Source of the DNA: Burkholderia sp. BCC0322
Lineage (GTDB): Bacteria > Pseudomonadota > Gammaproteobacteria > Burkholderiales > Burkholderiaceae
NCBI RefSeq assembly: GCF_902833045.1
Contig: NZ_CADFDU010000001.1
Span: 885,927 to 949,926, forward strand
DNA: 64,000 nt
Direction: 5' to 3'
Positions 43,067-52,900 of the stretch are shown one piece after another. A program made the position numbers and the translations under genes. How positions within the stretch are numbered: position 1 is the stretch's first letter; each line of letters opens with the position of its first letter. A model generated the notes under the pieces. That model ran no database searches. It was not told the DNA's origin and was given only the letters and a program-made list of their open reading frames with translations.

Positions 43067-43960
43067 ATGCGTGTCTTTGTTACGGGAGCGTCGGGATTCG
43101 TCGGCTCGGCCGTCGTCGCCGAACTCGTGGCCGCCGGGCACTCGGTGCTCGGGCTTGCGCGGTCCGATGCGGCCGCGGCGGCGGTGGCCGCCGCCGGCGC
43201 GGACGTCCATCGCGGGTCGCTGGAGGATCTCGACAGCCTGACCCGGGGCGCCGAGGCCGCCGATGCGGTGATCCATACGGGATTCAATCACGATTTCTCG
43301 CGCTTCGCGCAGAACTGCGAACTCGACCGGAGCGCGATCGAGACGATCGGCGCGGTGCTCGCGGGCTCGGCGCGGCCGCTCGTCGTCACGTCGGGCCTCG
43401 CGCTCGTCGCGCCCGGCCGCGCGGCGACGGAGGACGATCCGCACGTGCCGGTATCGGCGAATTATCCGCGTGCGTCCGAGGCGACCGCGGTCGCGCTCGA
43501 GGCGCGCGGCGTGCACGCGTCGGTCGTCCGCCTGCCGCCGTCCGTGCACGGTGACGGCGATCACGGTTTCGTGCCGCGCCTGATTGCGTTCGCGAAGGAG
43601 AAGGGGGTATCGGCCTATCTCGGCGACGGCGGCAACCGCTGGCCGGCCGTGCACCGGCTCGATGCGGCGCGCGTCTATCGGCTCGCGATCGAACGCGGCG
43701 CGGCCGGCGCGCGCTATCACGCGGTCGACGATACCGGCGTGCGGTTCCGGGACATCGCGGAAGTGATCGGCCGGCGGTTGAACGTGCCGGTCGTCGCGAA
43801 AACGGCGGCTGAAGCCGGCGAACACTTCGGCTGGTTCGCGATGTTCGCGGGACTGGATGCGCCGGCAACGAGCGAGCGCACGCGTGCATTGCTCGACTGG
43901 GCGCCGACGCAGCCGGGGCTGCTGGCCGATATCGACCGGCCGCGGTATTTCGAAAGCTGA
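43067..43960 (+). CDS. NAD-dependent epimerase/SDR-family oxidoreductase
   Basis: A 297-residue extended short-chain dehydrogenase. The N-terminal Rossmann motif is [16 protein letters not shown]. The expected active-site Tyr-x-x-x-Lys is replaced by [12 protein letters not shown] (Tyr present, Lys replaced by Glu), so activity may be altered or use another residue. ATG at 43067 with GGAGGTG upstream. Divergent from the XRE/MmyB regulator. Confidence 0.88.
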   Translation: MRVFVTGASGFVGSAVVAELVAAGHSVLGLARSDAAAAAVAAAGADVHRGSLEDLDSLTRGAEAADAVIHTGFNHDFSRFAQNCELDRSAIETIGAVLAGSARPLVVTSGLALVAPGRAATEDDPHVPVSANYPRASEATAVALEARGVHASVVRLPPSVHGDGDHGFVPRLIAFAKEKGVSAYLGDGGNRWPAVHRLDAARVYRLAIERGAAGARYHAVDDTGVRFRDIAEVIGRRLNVPVVAKTAAEAGEHFGWFAMFAGLDAPATSERTRALLDWAPTQPGLLADIDRPRYFES

Positions 43961-44015
43961 GCGGGCGGCGGGTGTGCCGTCGCTTTCAAGCGGCGGCCGT
44001 CCGTCAGGCCGCGCG

Positions 44016-45395
44016 TCATTCGACCGGATGCAGATCCTGCAGCAACGTCGGCACGAGCTCCGACACGGTCGGGTGGATGTGCATCGCGCGGCTGATCGTC
44101 GTGTACGGCGCGCCGGCGGCCATCACGTCGAGCATCCCGTGCACGACCTCGTCGCCCGTCACGCCGAGGATCGACGCGCCGAGGATCGCGTGGCTGTCCG
44201 CGTCGACGATCACCTTCATGAAACCCTGGCTCTCGCCTTTTTCCACGGCCCGGCCGACGCGCGTCATCGGGCGCGTGCCGACAAGCAGCCGGCGGCCCGT
44301 CTGCTTCGCTTCCGCGAGCGTCATGCCGACGCGGCCGAGCGGCGGATCGATATACATCGCGTACGCCGTGATGCGGTCGGACACCTTGCGCGGATCGCCG
44401 TCGAGCAGGTTGGCCGCGACGATCTCGTAGTCGTTGTACGCGGTGTGCGTGAACGCGCCGCGACCGTTGCAGTCGCCGAGCGCCCAGATGCCGGGCACGT
44501 TCGTGCGCAACTGCTCGTCGACCTCGATATAGCCGCGCGCGTCGGTCGCGACGCCCGCCCGGTCGAGCCCGAGATCGTCGGTGTTCGGCACGCGTCCGAC
44601 CGCAAGCAGCAGGTGCGAGCCCGCGACCTCGCGGCCGCCGCCCTCGCAGTCGAGGCCGACCGCAATGCCGTTGCCGTCGCGCCGTGCGCTCAGGCAGGTC
44701 GCATCGAGCTGCACGTCGATCCCTTCGTTGGCGAGAATCTCGAGCACGGCCTGCGACACGTCCTCGTCCTCGCGGCGGATCAGGCGCGGGCCCTTCTCGA
44801 CGACCGTGACTTTCGACCCGAAGCGGCGGTACATCTGGCCGAATTCGAGCCCGACATAGCTGCCGCCGACGATCACGAGATGGTCGGGCAGGAAGTCGAC
44901 GTCCATCATCGTCGAGTTGGTCAGGTACGGCACCGTGTCGAGGCCCGGCATGGCCGGTATCTGCGCGCGCCCGCCGACGTTGATGAAGATGCGCTCCGCT
45001 TCGAGCACCTCGTCGCCCACGCGCACCGCATCGGCGCGCTCGAATCGGGCGTGACCCTGAAACACGGTCGTGTTCGCGAGGCCGCGTACCCATTGCTCGA
45101 CGCCTTGGTTGGAGTTGCCGGAGATCTGGTCCTTGCGCGCCTTCACGGCTTTCATGTCGACGGTGACGGGGCCGCCGACCGACACGCCGTATTCGCCTGC
45201 GCGCCGCGCGAGGTGCGCGGCGTATGCGCTCGCGATCAGCGTCTTGGTCGGGATGCAGCCGGTGTTCACGCAGGTGCCGCCGAAGCGGCCGCGCTCGATG
45301 ATCGCGACTTTCATGCCGGCGGCGGACAGTCGCGCGGCGAGTGGCGGCCCGGCCTGCCCGGTGCCGATGACGATCGCGTCGAAGTGTTGCGTCAT
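44016..45395 (-). CDS. Pyridine nucleotide-disulfide oxidoreductase (mercuric reductase-like)
   Basis: A 459-residue flavoprotein. FAD-binding IGTGQAGPPLAARL is at residues 10-23. The redox-active disulfide is GGTCVNTGCIPTKTL at residues 39-53, NAD-binding VGGSYVGLEFGQMY is near 177, and the dimerisation domain ends with HIHPTVSELVPTLL. The usual His-x-x-x-x-Glu catalytic pair is HIHPTVSE. The N-terminal heavy-metal-binding domain and C-terminal vicinal cysteines of true mercuric reductase are absent, so a broader disulfide reductase or dehydrogenase role is more likely. ATG at 45395 with AGGAGGA upstream. Confidence 0.9.
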   Translation of the reverse strand: MTQHFDAIVIGTGQAGPPLAARLSAAGMKVAIIERGRFGGTCVNTGCIPTKTLIASAYAAHLARRAGEYGVSVGGPVTVDMKAVKARKDQISGNSNQGVEQWVRGLANTTVFQGHARFERADAVRVGDEVLEAERIFINVGGRAQIPAMPGLDTVPYLTNSTMMDVDFLPDHLVIVGGSYVGLEFGQMYRRFGSKVTVVEKGPRLIRREDEDVSQAVLEILANEGIDVQLDATCLSARRDGNGIAVGLDCEGGGREVAGSHLLLAVGRVPNTDDLGLDRAGVATDARGYIEVDEQLRTNVPGIWALGDCNGRGAFTHTAYNDYEIVAANLLDGDPRKVSDRITAYAMYIDPPLGRVGMTLAEAKQTGRRLLVGTRPMTRVGRAVEKGESQGFMKVIVDADSHAILGASILGVTGDEVVHGMLDVMAAGAPYTTISRAMHIHPTVSELVPTLLQDLHPVE

Positions 45396-45573
45396 GACGT
45401 CCTCCTGTGCAGGTGCAGCGAGGGAGCGCGTGCGGGCGAGCCGCGTGCGAGGCCGTCGCACGGCCGTGCGACGGCGAGCGCTTATGGTAGCCCTGTTGGC
45501 GTGCGCCCGCGAGTGCGGGCGGGGCGGGAGAAGCGAGGCCTGACCGGGTCCGGCCGTGTTCGCGCCGGCCGCG

Positions 45574-46152
45574 TCAGTCCTTGCGTTGCCACTGACTGAA
45601 CGACACCGGCCGGTGCGCGTCGGCGCGCGTGACGGTGACGCGATCGGGCTGGTCGTCGAGCGGAAACGATTCGGTGACGACCTGGTTCGAAAATAACCAC
45701 CCGTGCGTATGCGGGTCATAGCGGAACGTCACGTAGTCGCTCCAGTGCTGCCCGCACGCGACGAAGTTCTGCACGGTGAAAAAGCGGCCTTTTACGGCAA
45801 AGCCGCTGTCGGCGGCCTCTTCGGGATCGAACGGGTCGCACTGGCCGCCTTCGTCCGCGCGCAGCACGACCTGGTCGTTGCGCGCGACGAGCCGGAACGC
45901 GTGATCCGGTTGCTCCTCGAAGATCAGCAGCGGCCGCGGCGACGGCTGCTCGCGCGTATCGACCGCCCGATGCACGACGACGAGGAAGCTGTGCCGCCCA
46001 TTGTCGAGATCCGGCCCGGTATGCGCGAGCAGCGGCTGGTAGCCGGGCGGCAACTGCGCGGCGATCGACTGGGGCAGGTCGCCGGCGCGGGCGTCGAGCG
46101 ACAGCGCGGCAAGCAGCGGGAGGAGCACGAAGGGCAGGCGGGAAACGCGCAT
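45574..46152 (-). CDS. Putative secreted/periplasmic protein
   Basis: A 192-residue protein with a signal peptide (RLPFVLLPLLAALSLDARAG, cleavage near residue 24). The remainder is soluble, with two cysteines (GQCDPF, VACGQHW) that may form a disulfide. Function not recognised. The 178 bp between it and the preceding flavoprotein gene hold nothing recognisable. Confidence 0.7.
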   Translation of the reverse strand: MRVSRLPFVLLPLLAALSLDARAGDLPQSIAAQLPPGYQPLLAHTGPDLDNGRHSFLVVVHRAVDTREQPSPRPLLIFEEQPDHAFRLVARNDQVVLRADEGGQCDPFDPEEAADSGFAVKGRFFTVQNFVACGQHWSDYVTFRYDPHTHGWLFSNQVVTESFPLDDQPDRVTVTRADAHRPVSFSQWQRKD

Positions 46153-46201
46153 GGCGGGGTGTCCGGTCGAAAGGAGGTAAGCGCTGCCGATGGCGTGGCG
46201 G

Positions 46202-46666
46202 CTACAGGTCCCGCCCGAGAAACTCGGTGCCCGGCACCGGATTGAACGCGACGGGCGGCGCGGGCGTGAAGCCGAGCGACGCATACAGTTTCCGGGCCGC
46301 GACGAACTCGGGCAGCACGTCGAGGCACATGCGCGCATAGCCGGCCGCCTTCGCATCGCGCAGCAGCCGTTCGACGAGCCGGCGGCCGACGTTCAGCCCG
46401 CGCGCTTCGGGGCGCACGTAGACGCGTTTCATCTCGCACGTCGTGTCGTCGATCTCGCGAAACGCCGCGCAGCCCACCGCGCGCCCGCCTTGCCATGCGA
46501 GCAGCAGTTGCCCACGCGGCGCCGCGTACTTGCCGGGCAGCGCGGCGATCTCGGACGCGTAGTCCTGGAAGTCGAGGCTGACGGTCGGGCTGGCGATGGT
46601 CTCGCGGAAGATCGCGTCGACGACGCGGGCGTCGTCGGGATAGCGGGCGGGGCGGATCTCGATCAT
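46202..46666 (-). CDS. GNAT N-acetyltransferase
   Basis: A 154-residue acetyltransferase. Acetyl-CoA motif VYVRPEARGLNVGRRLVERL and motif B EFVAARKLYASLGFTPAPP. The start is the ATG at 46666 (MIEIRPARYPDDAR); a longer frame from 46726 is not supported. Divergent from a LysE-type exporter, 148 bp away. Confidence 0.9.
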   Translation of the reverse strand: MIEIRPARYPDDARVVDAIFRETIASPTVSLDFQDYASEIAALPGKYAAPRGQLLLAWQGGRAVGCAAFREIDDTTCEMKRVYVRPEARGLNVGRRLVERLLRDAKAAGYARMCLDVLPEFVAARKLYASLGFTPAPPVAFNPVPGTEFLGRDL

Positions 46667-46814
46667 GGGGGGCGCGAATGACGGGAAACAGGGCCAGCAT
46701 AGCAGCGCGAGGCGGCTTTCGGCCATGCGCGAAGCGTGCCAGAATCAGCGCTTCGGCCGTTGGAAACGACCCGCAGGCGCCGGCGATTCGGCGTCGCTCA
46801 CCAAGGAGACTTCG

Positions 46815-47453
46815 ATGACTGCATCGGCTGCCGTACTCGCCATCCTGGCTGCGCTGTTTCTCGGCGCGATGATTCCGGGTCCGAGCTTCGTCCTGGTTGC
46901 GCGCAATTCGATCGGGTTGTCGCGCCGCGACGGGCTGGCCACCGCGCTCGGCATGGGCATCGGCGGCATTGTGTTCGGCGGGGTCGCGCTGGCCGGGCTC
47001 TATACGCTGCTGCAGGCCGTCGAATGGTTGTACGTGGGCCTCAAGCTGGCGGGCGGCGCGTACCTGATCTACATGGCGTCGAAGATCTGGCGCGGCGCCG
47101 ACCGGCCGATCGCGATGGACGATCCGCAGGCGATCGCCGGCGGCAGCGCGCGCAAGTCGTTCTGGACGGGCCTCACGACCCAGCTCAGCAACCCGAAGAC
47201 GGCGATCTGGTACGGCAGCATCTTCGCGGCGCTGCTCCCGCAGCATCCGCCGCTGTGGTGCTACCTGGCGCTGCCGCCGCTCGTGTTCGGCGTCGAGTTC
47301 GGCTGGTACACGATCGTCGCGCTGTGCTTTTCCACGCGCCGGCCGCGCGAACTCTACCTGCGCGCGAAGAAGTGGGTCGATCGCGTTGCTGCCGGCGCGA
47401 TCACGCTGCTCGGGCTGCGACTGATCCTGAATGCACCGAAAGCGGGCATCTGA
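46815..47453 (+). CDS. LysE-family translocator (RhtB-like amino-acid exporter)
   Basis: A 212-residue, six-helix membrane protein. The N-terminus has the family motif GAMIPGPSFVLVARNSIG. TGLTTQLSNPKTAIWYGSIF is the conserved cytoplasmic loop. ATG at 46815 with AAGGAG upstream. It probably exports an amino acid or related compound. Confidence 0.92.
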   Translation: MTASAAVLAILAALFLGAMIPGPSFVLVARNSIGLSRRDGLATALGMGIGGIVFGGVALAGLYTLLQAVEWLYVGLKLAGGAYLIYMASKIWRGADRPIAMDDPQAIAGGSARKSFWTGLTTQLSNPKTAIWYGSIFAALLPQHPPLWCYLALPPLVFGVEFGWYTIVALCFSTRRPRELYLRAKKWVDRVAAGAITLLGLRLILNAPKAGI

Positions 47454-47479
47454 CCGCTTCCATTCCCGATCTGCATCGC

Positions 47480-47513
47480 CCGGCGGCCGGCCATTCCCTT
47501 GGCTGGCCGCCGG
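47480..47513. terminator. GC-rich bidirectional hairpin
   Basis: CCGGCGGCCGGCC (47480-47492) pairs with GGCTGGCCGCCGG (47501-47513), with one G-T wobble and an 8-nt loop, between the convergent lysE-like and DUF1444 genes. Confidence 0.7.
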
Positions 47514-47540
47514 CGCGCACCGCGCGAACGCGCCTCGGCA

Positions 47541-48752
47541 TCAGGCTTCGCTGAACCGCGCCAGCAACGCCGCGAACCGCGTGTCATCAGGAAACACCTT
47601 CACTTCATACCGCACCGGCTGATGCCCGGTGGCCGTCATCAGGTCGCCGCACGTGTGCAGCAGCTCGGCCATCGGCACGTAGGCGGACTGCCCCGTCGAC
47701 GCGCGATGGAGCGCGACGATGTCCGTCTCGGGCAGCAGCGTATGCACGCCGTCGCTCCACACGCCGACGCTGAACAGGCTGCCGTCCTGGCGCTTGTACA
47801 CCGAGTAGGTCGCCACGAAGATGTCGGTGCCGTCGCGTTCGTGCGTGTCGTTGAGCAGCATCCGCTGATCCTGGTAGTCGCCCGCGCGCTCGCCGATGCG
47901 CAGCGCGTGCAGCTTCGCTTCGAGCCCTTCCGGCACGAAGCGCCGCCAGGCGGTGCCGTCCCAGCGCAGCATCAGCGGCGGCAGCGGGCGCGGCTGCGCC
48001 TGCGCCTGTTCGGCGAGGTCGACCATCGCCGCGAGCCCGGCCGGATTGCGATCGCCGGTGAGCAGCAGCACCGCGCGGTTCGGCGCCATCACGACCGGCG
48101 CGCCGGCGATCGGCTGACGGTGGAGCAGGTCGGTGAGCAGCAGCCGCGCTGCGTCGTAGGAATCGTCGAATTGCGACAGGAAGACCCCGTTCGGCAGCGC
48201 GGCCCACGGCTTCGACGATTCGGCCCGCAGGTTGTCGATCGCGATGTCGCAGGCTTCGTCGAACGACACGCCCCATTGGTCGAGCGTCGCGGTCGGCAGG
48301 CGCGCGATGTTGAACTCGCCGTCGTACGCGATGCCGATCTCGATGTTCTCGCACAGCGGCCGGAACGCGAGCGCCGTGATGCCGGGCCGCCCGGCCAGTT
48401 GCAGCTCGGCCACGCAGCGCTCGGTCGCGCTGCGGATCACGGGGCGCAGCTTCGCGCGCGCCACGGCGAAATCCTTGGGGATTTCGTGTTGCATCATCGC
48501 GCTCGCCTGCCGCTTCAGCACGGTGTCCCGCTCGGACGGCTTCGCGGCCGCGTAGTCGCGGAACAGGTTGTGCAGGTTGATGATGTTCGACGGGGCATCC
48601 GACTGGACGAGACAGCCCTTCTCGTCCTCGTGGCGCCAGGTGCGTGTGTCGCCCGACGCGCGCAGCGCGGCGATCAGGCGTTCGGCGAAGGCCTGCGGGG
48701 TCGGCGGTTTGCCGAAACGGTCGCGCAGGCGCGTGACGAGATTGGCAAGCAT
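47541..48752 (-). CDS. DUF1444-family protein
   Basis: A 403-residue soluble protein starting MLANLVTRLRDRFGKPPTPQ; the open frame continues far upstream through the GGCAAG repeat tract, but the family starts here. Landmarks include FAVARAKLRPVIRSATE and YDGEFNIARLPTATLDQWGV. The function of the family is unknown. No ribosome site stands out. The promoter must lie in the region that contains the hexanucleotide repeat, shared with the divergent DUF3348 operon. Confidence 0.8.
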   Translation of the reverse strand: MLANLVTRLRDRFGKPPTPQAFAERLIAALRASGDTRTWRHEDEKGCLVQSDAPSNIINLHNLFRDYAAAKPSERDTVLKRQASAMMQHEIPKDFAVARAKLRPVIRSATERCVAELQLAGRPGITALAFRPLCENIEIGIAYDGEFNIARLPTATLDQWGVSFDEACDIAIDNLRAESSKPWAALPNGVFLSQFDDSYDAARLLLTDLLHRQPIAGAPVVMAPNRAVLLLTGDRNPAGLAAMVDLAEQAQAQPRPLPPLMLRWDGTAWRRFVPEGLEAKLHALRIGERAGDYQDQRMLLNDTHERDGTDIFVATYSVYKRQDGSLFSVGVWSDGVHTLLPETDIVALHRASTGQSAYVPMAELLHTCGDLMTATGHQPVRYEVKVFPDDTRFAALLARFSEA

Positions 48753-49205
48753 CGTGTGCGGTCGGGCCGGGCCCGTCTGTTGTCGTCGTGGGTCGGTGGC
48801 GCCCGGTCTCGGCGGCGCAGCCCGCGGCCGGCACGCGTGGCTCGACGGGTGCTGCGATGGTAGCGCAACGCGACAGGTATCGTCGGACGATATTCGAAAC
48901 CTGCTGGCGACACGGCTGAAGGCAAGGACGAGGGCAAGGGCAAGGACGAGGGCAAGGGCAAGGGCAAGGGCAAGGGCAAGGGCAAGGGCAAGGACGAGGG
49001 CAAGGGCAAGGGCAAGGGCAAGGGCAAGGGCAAGGGCAAGGGCGCGGCGGGACCGTCGCCGCAGCAGTCCCCGGTCGCCCGCCAGGCCTTGCGCGGCGGG
49101 CGTTCGCGTGTGCCGCATGCCGCGCCGAACGGCGCCACCTCCCCGATTCTGGCGGCCGACGTCCCGGCGACGTGTAAACTGCTGCCTTTTTTGACGGTTT
49201 GCAGC
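48753..49205. other. Divergent promoter region, 453 bp
   Basis: Contains the 120-bp hexanucleotide repeat and otherwise no recognised gene. Long frames on both strands run through the repeat but carry only low-complexity sequence. Near the DUF3348 start, TGTAAACTGCTGCCTTTTTT is promoter-like. Confidence 0.45.
48921..49040. repeat. Hexanucleotide microsatellite, 20 units of GGCAAG/GACGAG
   Basis: Twenty consecutive 6-bp units, 17 GGCAAG and 3 GACGAG at positions 2, 5 and 13 of the array. The tract is purine-rich on the plus strand, codes Gly-Lys in one frame and Leu-Pro in a reverse frame, and lies between the starts of the DUF1444 gene and the DUF3348 operon. Such arrays change length by slippage. 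Confidence 0.95.
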
Positions 49206-49985
49206 ATGGTGCAAGCATCTCCGCGCCCGGCGCTGAGCGGCCCGGCGCTCGTCCGGCTGCTCGCGCGCCTGGCTGATGCCGACGTCGCGGAATCCCGGCA
49301 GACGCTGTCCGACCGGCTGAGCCAGTGGCTCGGCTGGACCGACGCGATCACGTTGTCGTCCGCGCTGAACGCGAGCCCGCCCGGCGTCGCGGCCGGCGTG
49401 CGCGGCTACGACGCGGAGCGCGACTGCGCACGTGTGCGCCACGAGCTCGCGCAGGCGATCACGGCTACCAACCGGCCGCGAGCACGGCGCCGGCCCGGCG
49501 ATCCGCCGCCGCCGGCCGCCGACACGGCCGATTTCGCGGATTTCCGCCAGCGTTATCTGTCCCTGCAGCAGGACATGGAAACGGCGATCGGCCAGCTGCG
49601 CGGCCGCCTGCGGGTCGCGGTCGCCGCGCGCTCGGCCGGGATGGCGCGGCTCGCGACGCTCGACGCGATCATGGAGCGCGTGCTCGGCGCGCGCGAGCGC
49701 AGCCTGCTGTCGGCCATCCCCGCGCTGCTCGCCACGCGTTTCGGGCGGCTGCGCGACGCGGAGCGGCAGGCGCTGGCAGACGCCGAATCCGCGGCCGCGG
49801 CCACGGCCACAGCCGCCCCGGCCGATGACGGCGCGGTGGTGGCCGAGGGCGCGGCCGTCGCGGCGATCGTGCCCGGCGCATGGCTCGATACGTTTCGCGA
49901 CGAGATGCAAGGCATCCTGCTTGCCGAACTCGAAGTCCGGTTTCAAACGGTAGACGGGCTGCTCGCGGCCCTTCGCACCAGCTAA
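49206..49985 (+). CDS. DUF3348 domain protein
   Basis: A 259-residue soluble protein. The N-terminus is SGPALVRLLARLADADVAES, and the middle has a coiled region, DFADFRQRYLSLQQDMETAI. ATG at 49206 is preferred over the frame that continues upstream. It is first in the operon with DUF802, OmpA/MotB-like and DUF2894 genes, 10 bp before DUF802. The function is unknown; conserved gene order suggests a cytoplasmic accessory to the membrane complex. Confidence 0.82.
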   Translation: MVQASPRPALSGPALVRLLARLADADVAESRQTLSDRLSQWLGWTDAITLSSALNASPPGVAAGVRGYDAERDCARVRHELAQAITATNRPRARRRPGDPPPPAADTADFADFRQRYLSLQQDMETAIGQLRGRLRVAVAARSAGMARLATLDAIMERVLGARERSLLSAIPALLATRFGRLRDAERQALADAESAAAATATAAPADDGAVVAEGAAVAAIVPGAWLDTFRDEMQGILLAELEVRFQTVDGLLAALRTS

Positions 49986-49995
49986 TCAACACGCT

Positions 49996-52900
49996 ATGTC
50001 CAGAATTCGCCTTGATCTCGTTGTCTTCGTCGTCGGTCTGCTCGCTGTGGGCTGGATCGGCGTCGGCTATGTCGCGTCGAACCCGCTGGCGTCGGCCGTT
50101 ACGCTGCTGATCGCCGCGTGCTACGTCGCCGGCGCGTGGGAACTGCTGCGCTACCGGCAGGCCACCGCCACGCTGTCGCGCGCGGTCGCCGGCTTGACCG
50201 AGCCGCCCGCGAAGCTCGACGCGTGGCTCGACACGCTGCACCCGGGCCTGCGCGGCGCCGTGCGCGCGCGGGTCGAAGGCGCGCGCGTCGCGCTGCCGGG
50301 CCCGTCGCTCACGCCTTACCTCGTCGGGCTGCTCGTGCTGCTCGGCATGCTCGGCACGCTGCTCGGGATGGTCGTCACGCTGAAGGGCACCGGCGCCGCG
50401 CTCGAAAGCGCGACCGATCTCGACGCGATCCGCGCGTCGTTGATCGCGCCGGTGAAGGGTCTCGGGTTCGCGTTCGGCACGTCGATCGCCGGCGTCGCGA
50501 CGTCGGCGATGCTCGGGCTGCTGTCCGCGCTCGCGCGCCGCGAGCGGATCGATGCGGCCCAGCAGCTCGACGCGAAGATCGCGACGACGTTGCGCGTGCA
50601 TTCTTCCGCGCACCAGCGCGACGAGTCGTTCCGGCTGCTGCAGCGCCAGGCCGACGTGATGCCGGCGCTGGTCGACCGGTTGCAGACGATGATGACGACG
50701 CTCGAGGCACGCAGCGTCGCGCTGCACGATCGCCAGATCGAAAGCCAGCAGGCGTTTTTCGACCGAACCGAGCGCGCGTATGCGGGCCTCGCGTCGAATG
50801 TCGGCGATGCGCTGAAGGAAAGCGCCGCCGAAAGCGCGCGCGTGGCCGGCGCCGCGCTGCAGCCGGTCGTCGCCGCGACGATGACGGGGCTCGCGCAGGA
50901 GATGGCCGCGCTGCGCGATACCGTGACGGGTGCCGTGCAGCGTCAGCTCGACGGGCTGACGGACGGCTTCGAGAAGACCACCGGCAACGTGACGGCCGTC
51001 TGGAACCGCGCGCTCGACGAACAGCGTCGCGCGGGCGACGCCGTCGCGCAGCAACTGCAGACGACGCTCGGCCAGTTCACCGACACGTTCGCGCAGCGTT
51101 CGACGGATCTGCTCGACGGCGTGGCGACGCGCCTCGAATCGACGGAAAGCCGCCTGTCGGACGCATGGCGCGATGCGCTGTCGCGCCAGGAGCAGGTCGG
51201 CGAGACGCTGGCCGCGCAGCATGCGCGCGCGCTGGGCGAGGCCGCCGCGACGTTCGAGCGCCATTCGGGCGCGACGCTCGCCGCGATGCGCGAGTCGCAC
51301 GCGGGGCTGCAGACCGACCTGGCGGCGCGCGACGAACAGCGTCTTGCCGCGTGGAACGATTCGCTGGCCGCGATGGCCGCGAAGCTCGGCGACGAATGGC
51401 AGCGCGCGGGCGTGCACAGTGCCGGCCGTCAGCAGGAAATCTGCGACGCGCTCGCACAAACGACGCGCGACCTCGCCATGCAGGCGTCGACGTTCGAACA
51501 ACGCTCGAACGAACTGCTGTCGACGATTCGCGATTCGCACACGGGGCTGCAGACGCAACTGGCGGCGCGTGACGAAGCACGCCTGTCGGCCTGGAACGCC
51601 TCGCTGGCCGAGATGGCCGCGAAGCTCGGCGACGAATGGCAGCGCGCGGGCGTGCACAGCGCGGGCCGCCAGCAGGAAATCTGCGATGCACTCGCACAAA
51701 CGACGCGTGACCTCGCCACGCAGGCGTCGACGTTCGAACAACGCTCGAACGAACTGCTGTCGACGATCCGCGATTCGCACACGGGGCTGCAGACGCAACT
51801 CGCCGCACGCGACGAACAGCGCCTGTCCGCGTGGAACGACTCGCTGGCGGCAATGGCCGCGAAGCTCGGCGACGAATGGCAGCGCGCGGGCGTGCATAGT
51901 GCGGGCCGTCAGCAGGAAATCTGCGATGCGCTCGCACAAACGACGCGCGATCTGACCACGCAGGCGTCGACGTTCGAACAACGCTCGAACGAACTGCTGT
52001 CGACGATCCGCGATTCGCATGTCGGCTTGCAGACGCAACTCGCCGCGCGTGACGAAGCACGCCTCACCGCATGGAGCGAGTCGCTGGCCGCGATGGCCGC
52101 GAAGCTCGGTGACGAATGGCAGCGCGCGGGCGTGCATAGCGCGGGCCGCCAGCAGGAAATCTGCGATGCACTCGCACAAACGACGCGTGACCTCGCCACG
52201 CAGGCGTCGACGTTCGAACAACGCTCGAACGAATTGCTGTCGACGATCCGCGATTCGCACACGGGCCTGCAGACGCAACTCGCCGCGCGTGACGAAGCAC
52301 GCCTCGCCGCATGGAACGACTCGCTCGCCGCGATGGCGGCCGCGCTGCGTGACGAATGGGCGCAAATGAGCGCGCAGGCCGCGACGCGCCAGCAGGACAT
52401 CTGCGACACGCTGGCCCGCACCGCGAACGACATCACCGCGCAGGCGCAGGTGCATGCGAGCGACACGATCAACGAGATCGCGCGCCTCGTGCAGGCTGCA
52501 TCGGAGGCGCCGAAGGCCGCGGCCGACGTCGTCGCCGAGCTGCGCCAGCGCCTGTCCGACAGCCTGGTGCACGATACCGCGATGCTTGAGGAACGCAGCC
52601 GCCTGCTCGCGACGCTCGAAACGCTGCTCGGTGCGGTCAACCACGCGTCGACCGAACAGCGCACCGCGATCGACGCACTCGTCAGCACGTCGGCGGACCT
52701 GCTCGACCGCGTCGGCGCGCGCTTCAACGACACCGTCGATGCCGAGACGCGCAAGCTCGACTCGGTGGCCGCACAGGTCACGGCAGGCGCTGTCGAGGTC
52801 GCGAGCCTCGGCGATGCGTTCGGGATGGCCGTGCAGGTATTCGGCGAGTCGAACGACAAGCTGCTGACCCATCTGCAACGCATCGAGGCCGCGCTCGAGA

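Noticed and set aside
44016-45395. True mercuric reductase (merA) of a mercury-resistance operon
   Set aside because: No HMA domain, no C-terminal vicinal cysteines and no other mer genes; only the general disulfide-reductase fold is supported.
48921-49205. N-terminal extension of DUF3348 with Gly-Lys repeats
   Set aside because: The frame is open upstream, but promoter-like sequence and the family start (MVQASPRPALSG) favour ATG 49206. Kept only as a possibility in the repeat finding.
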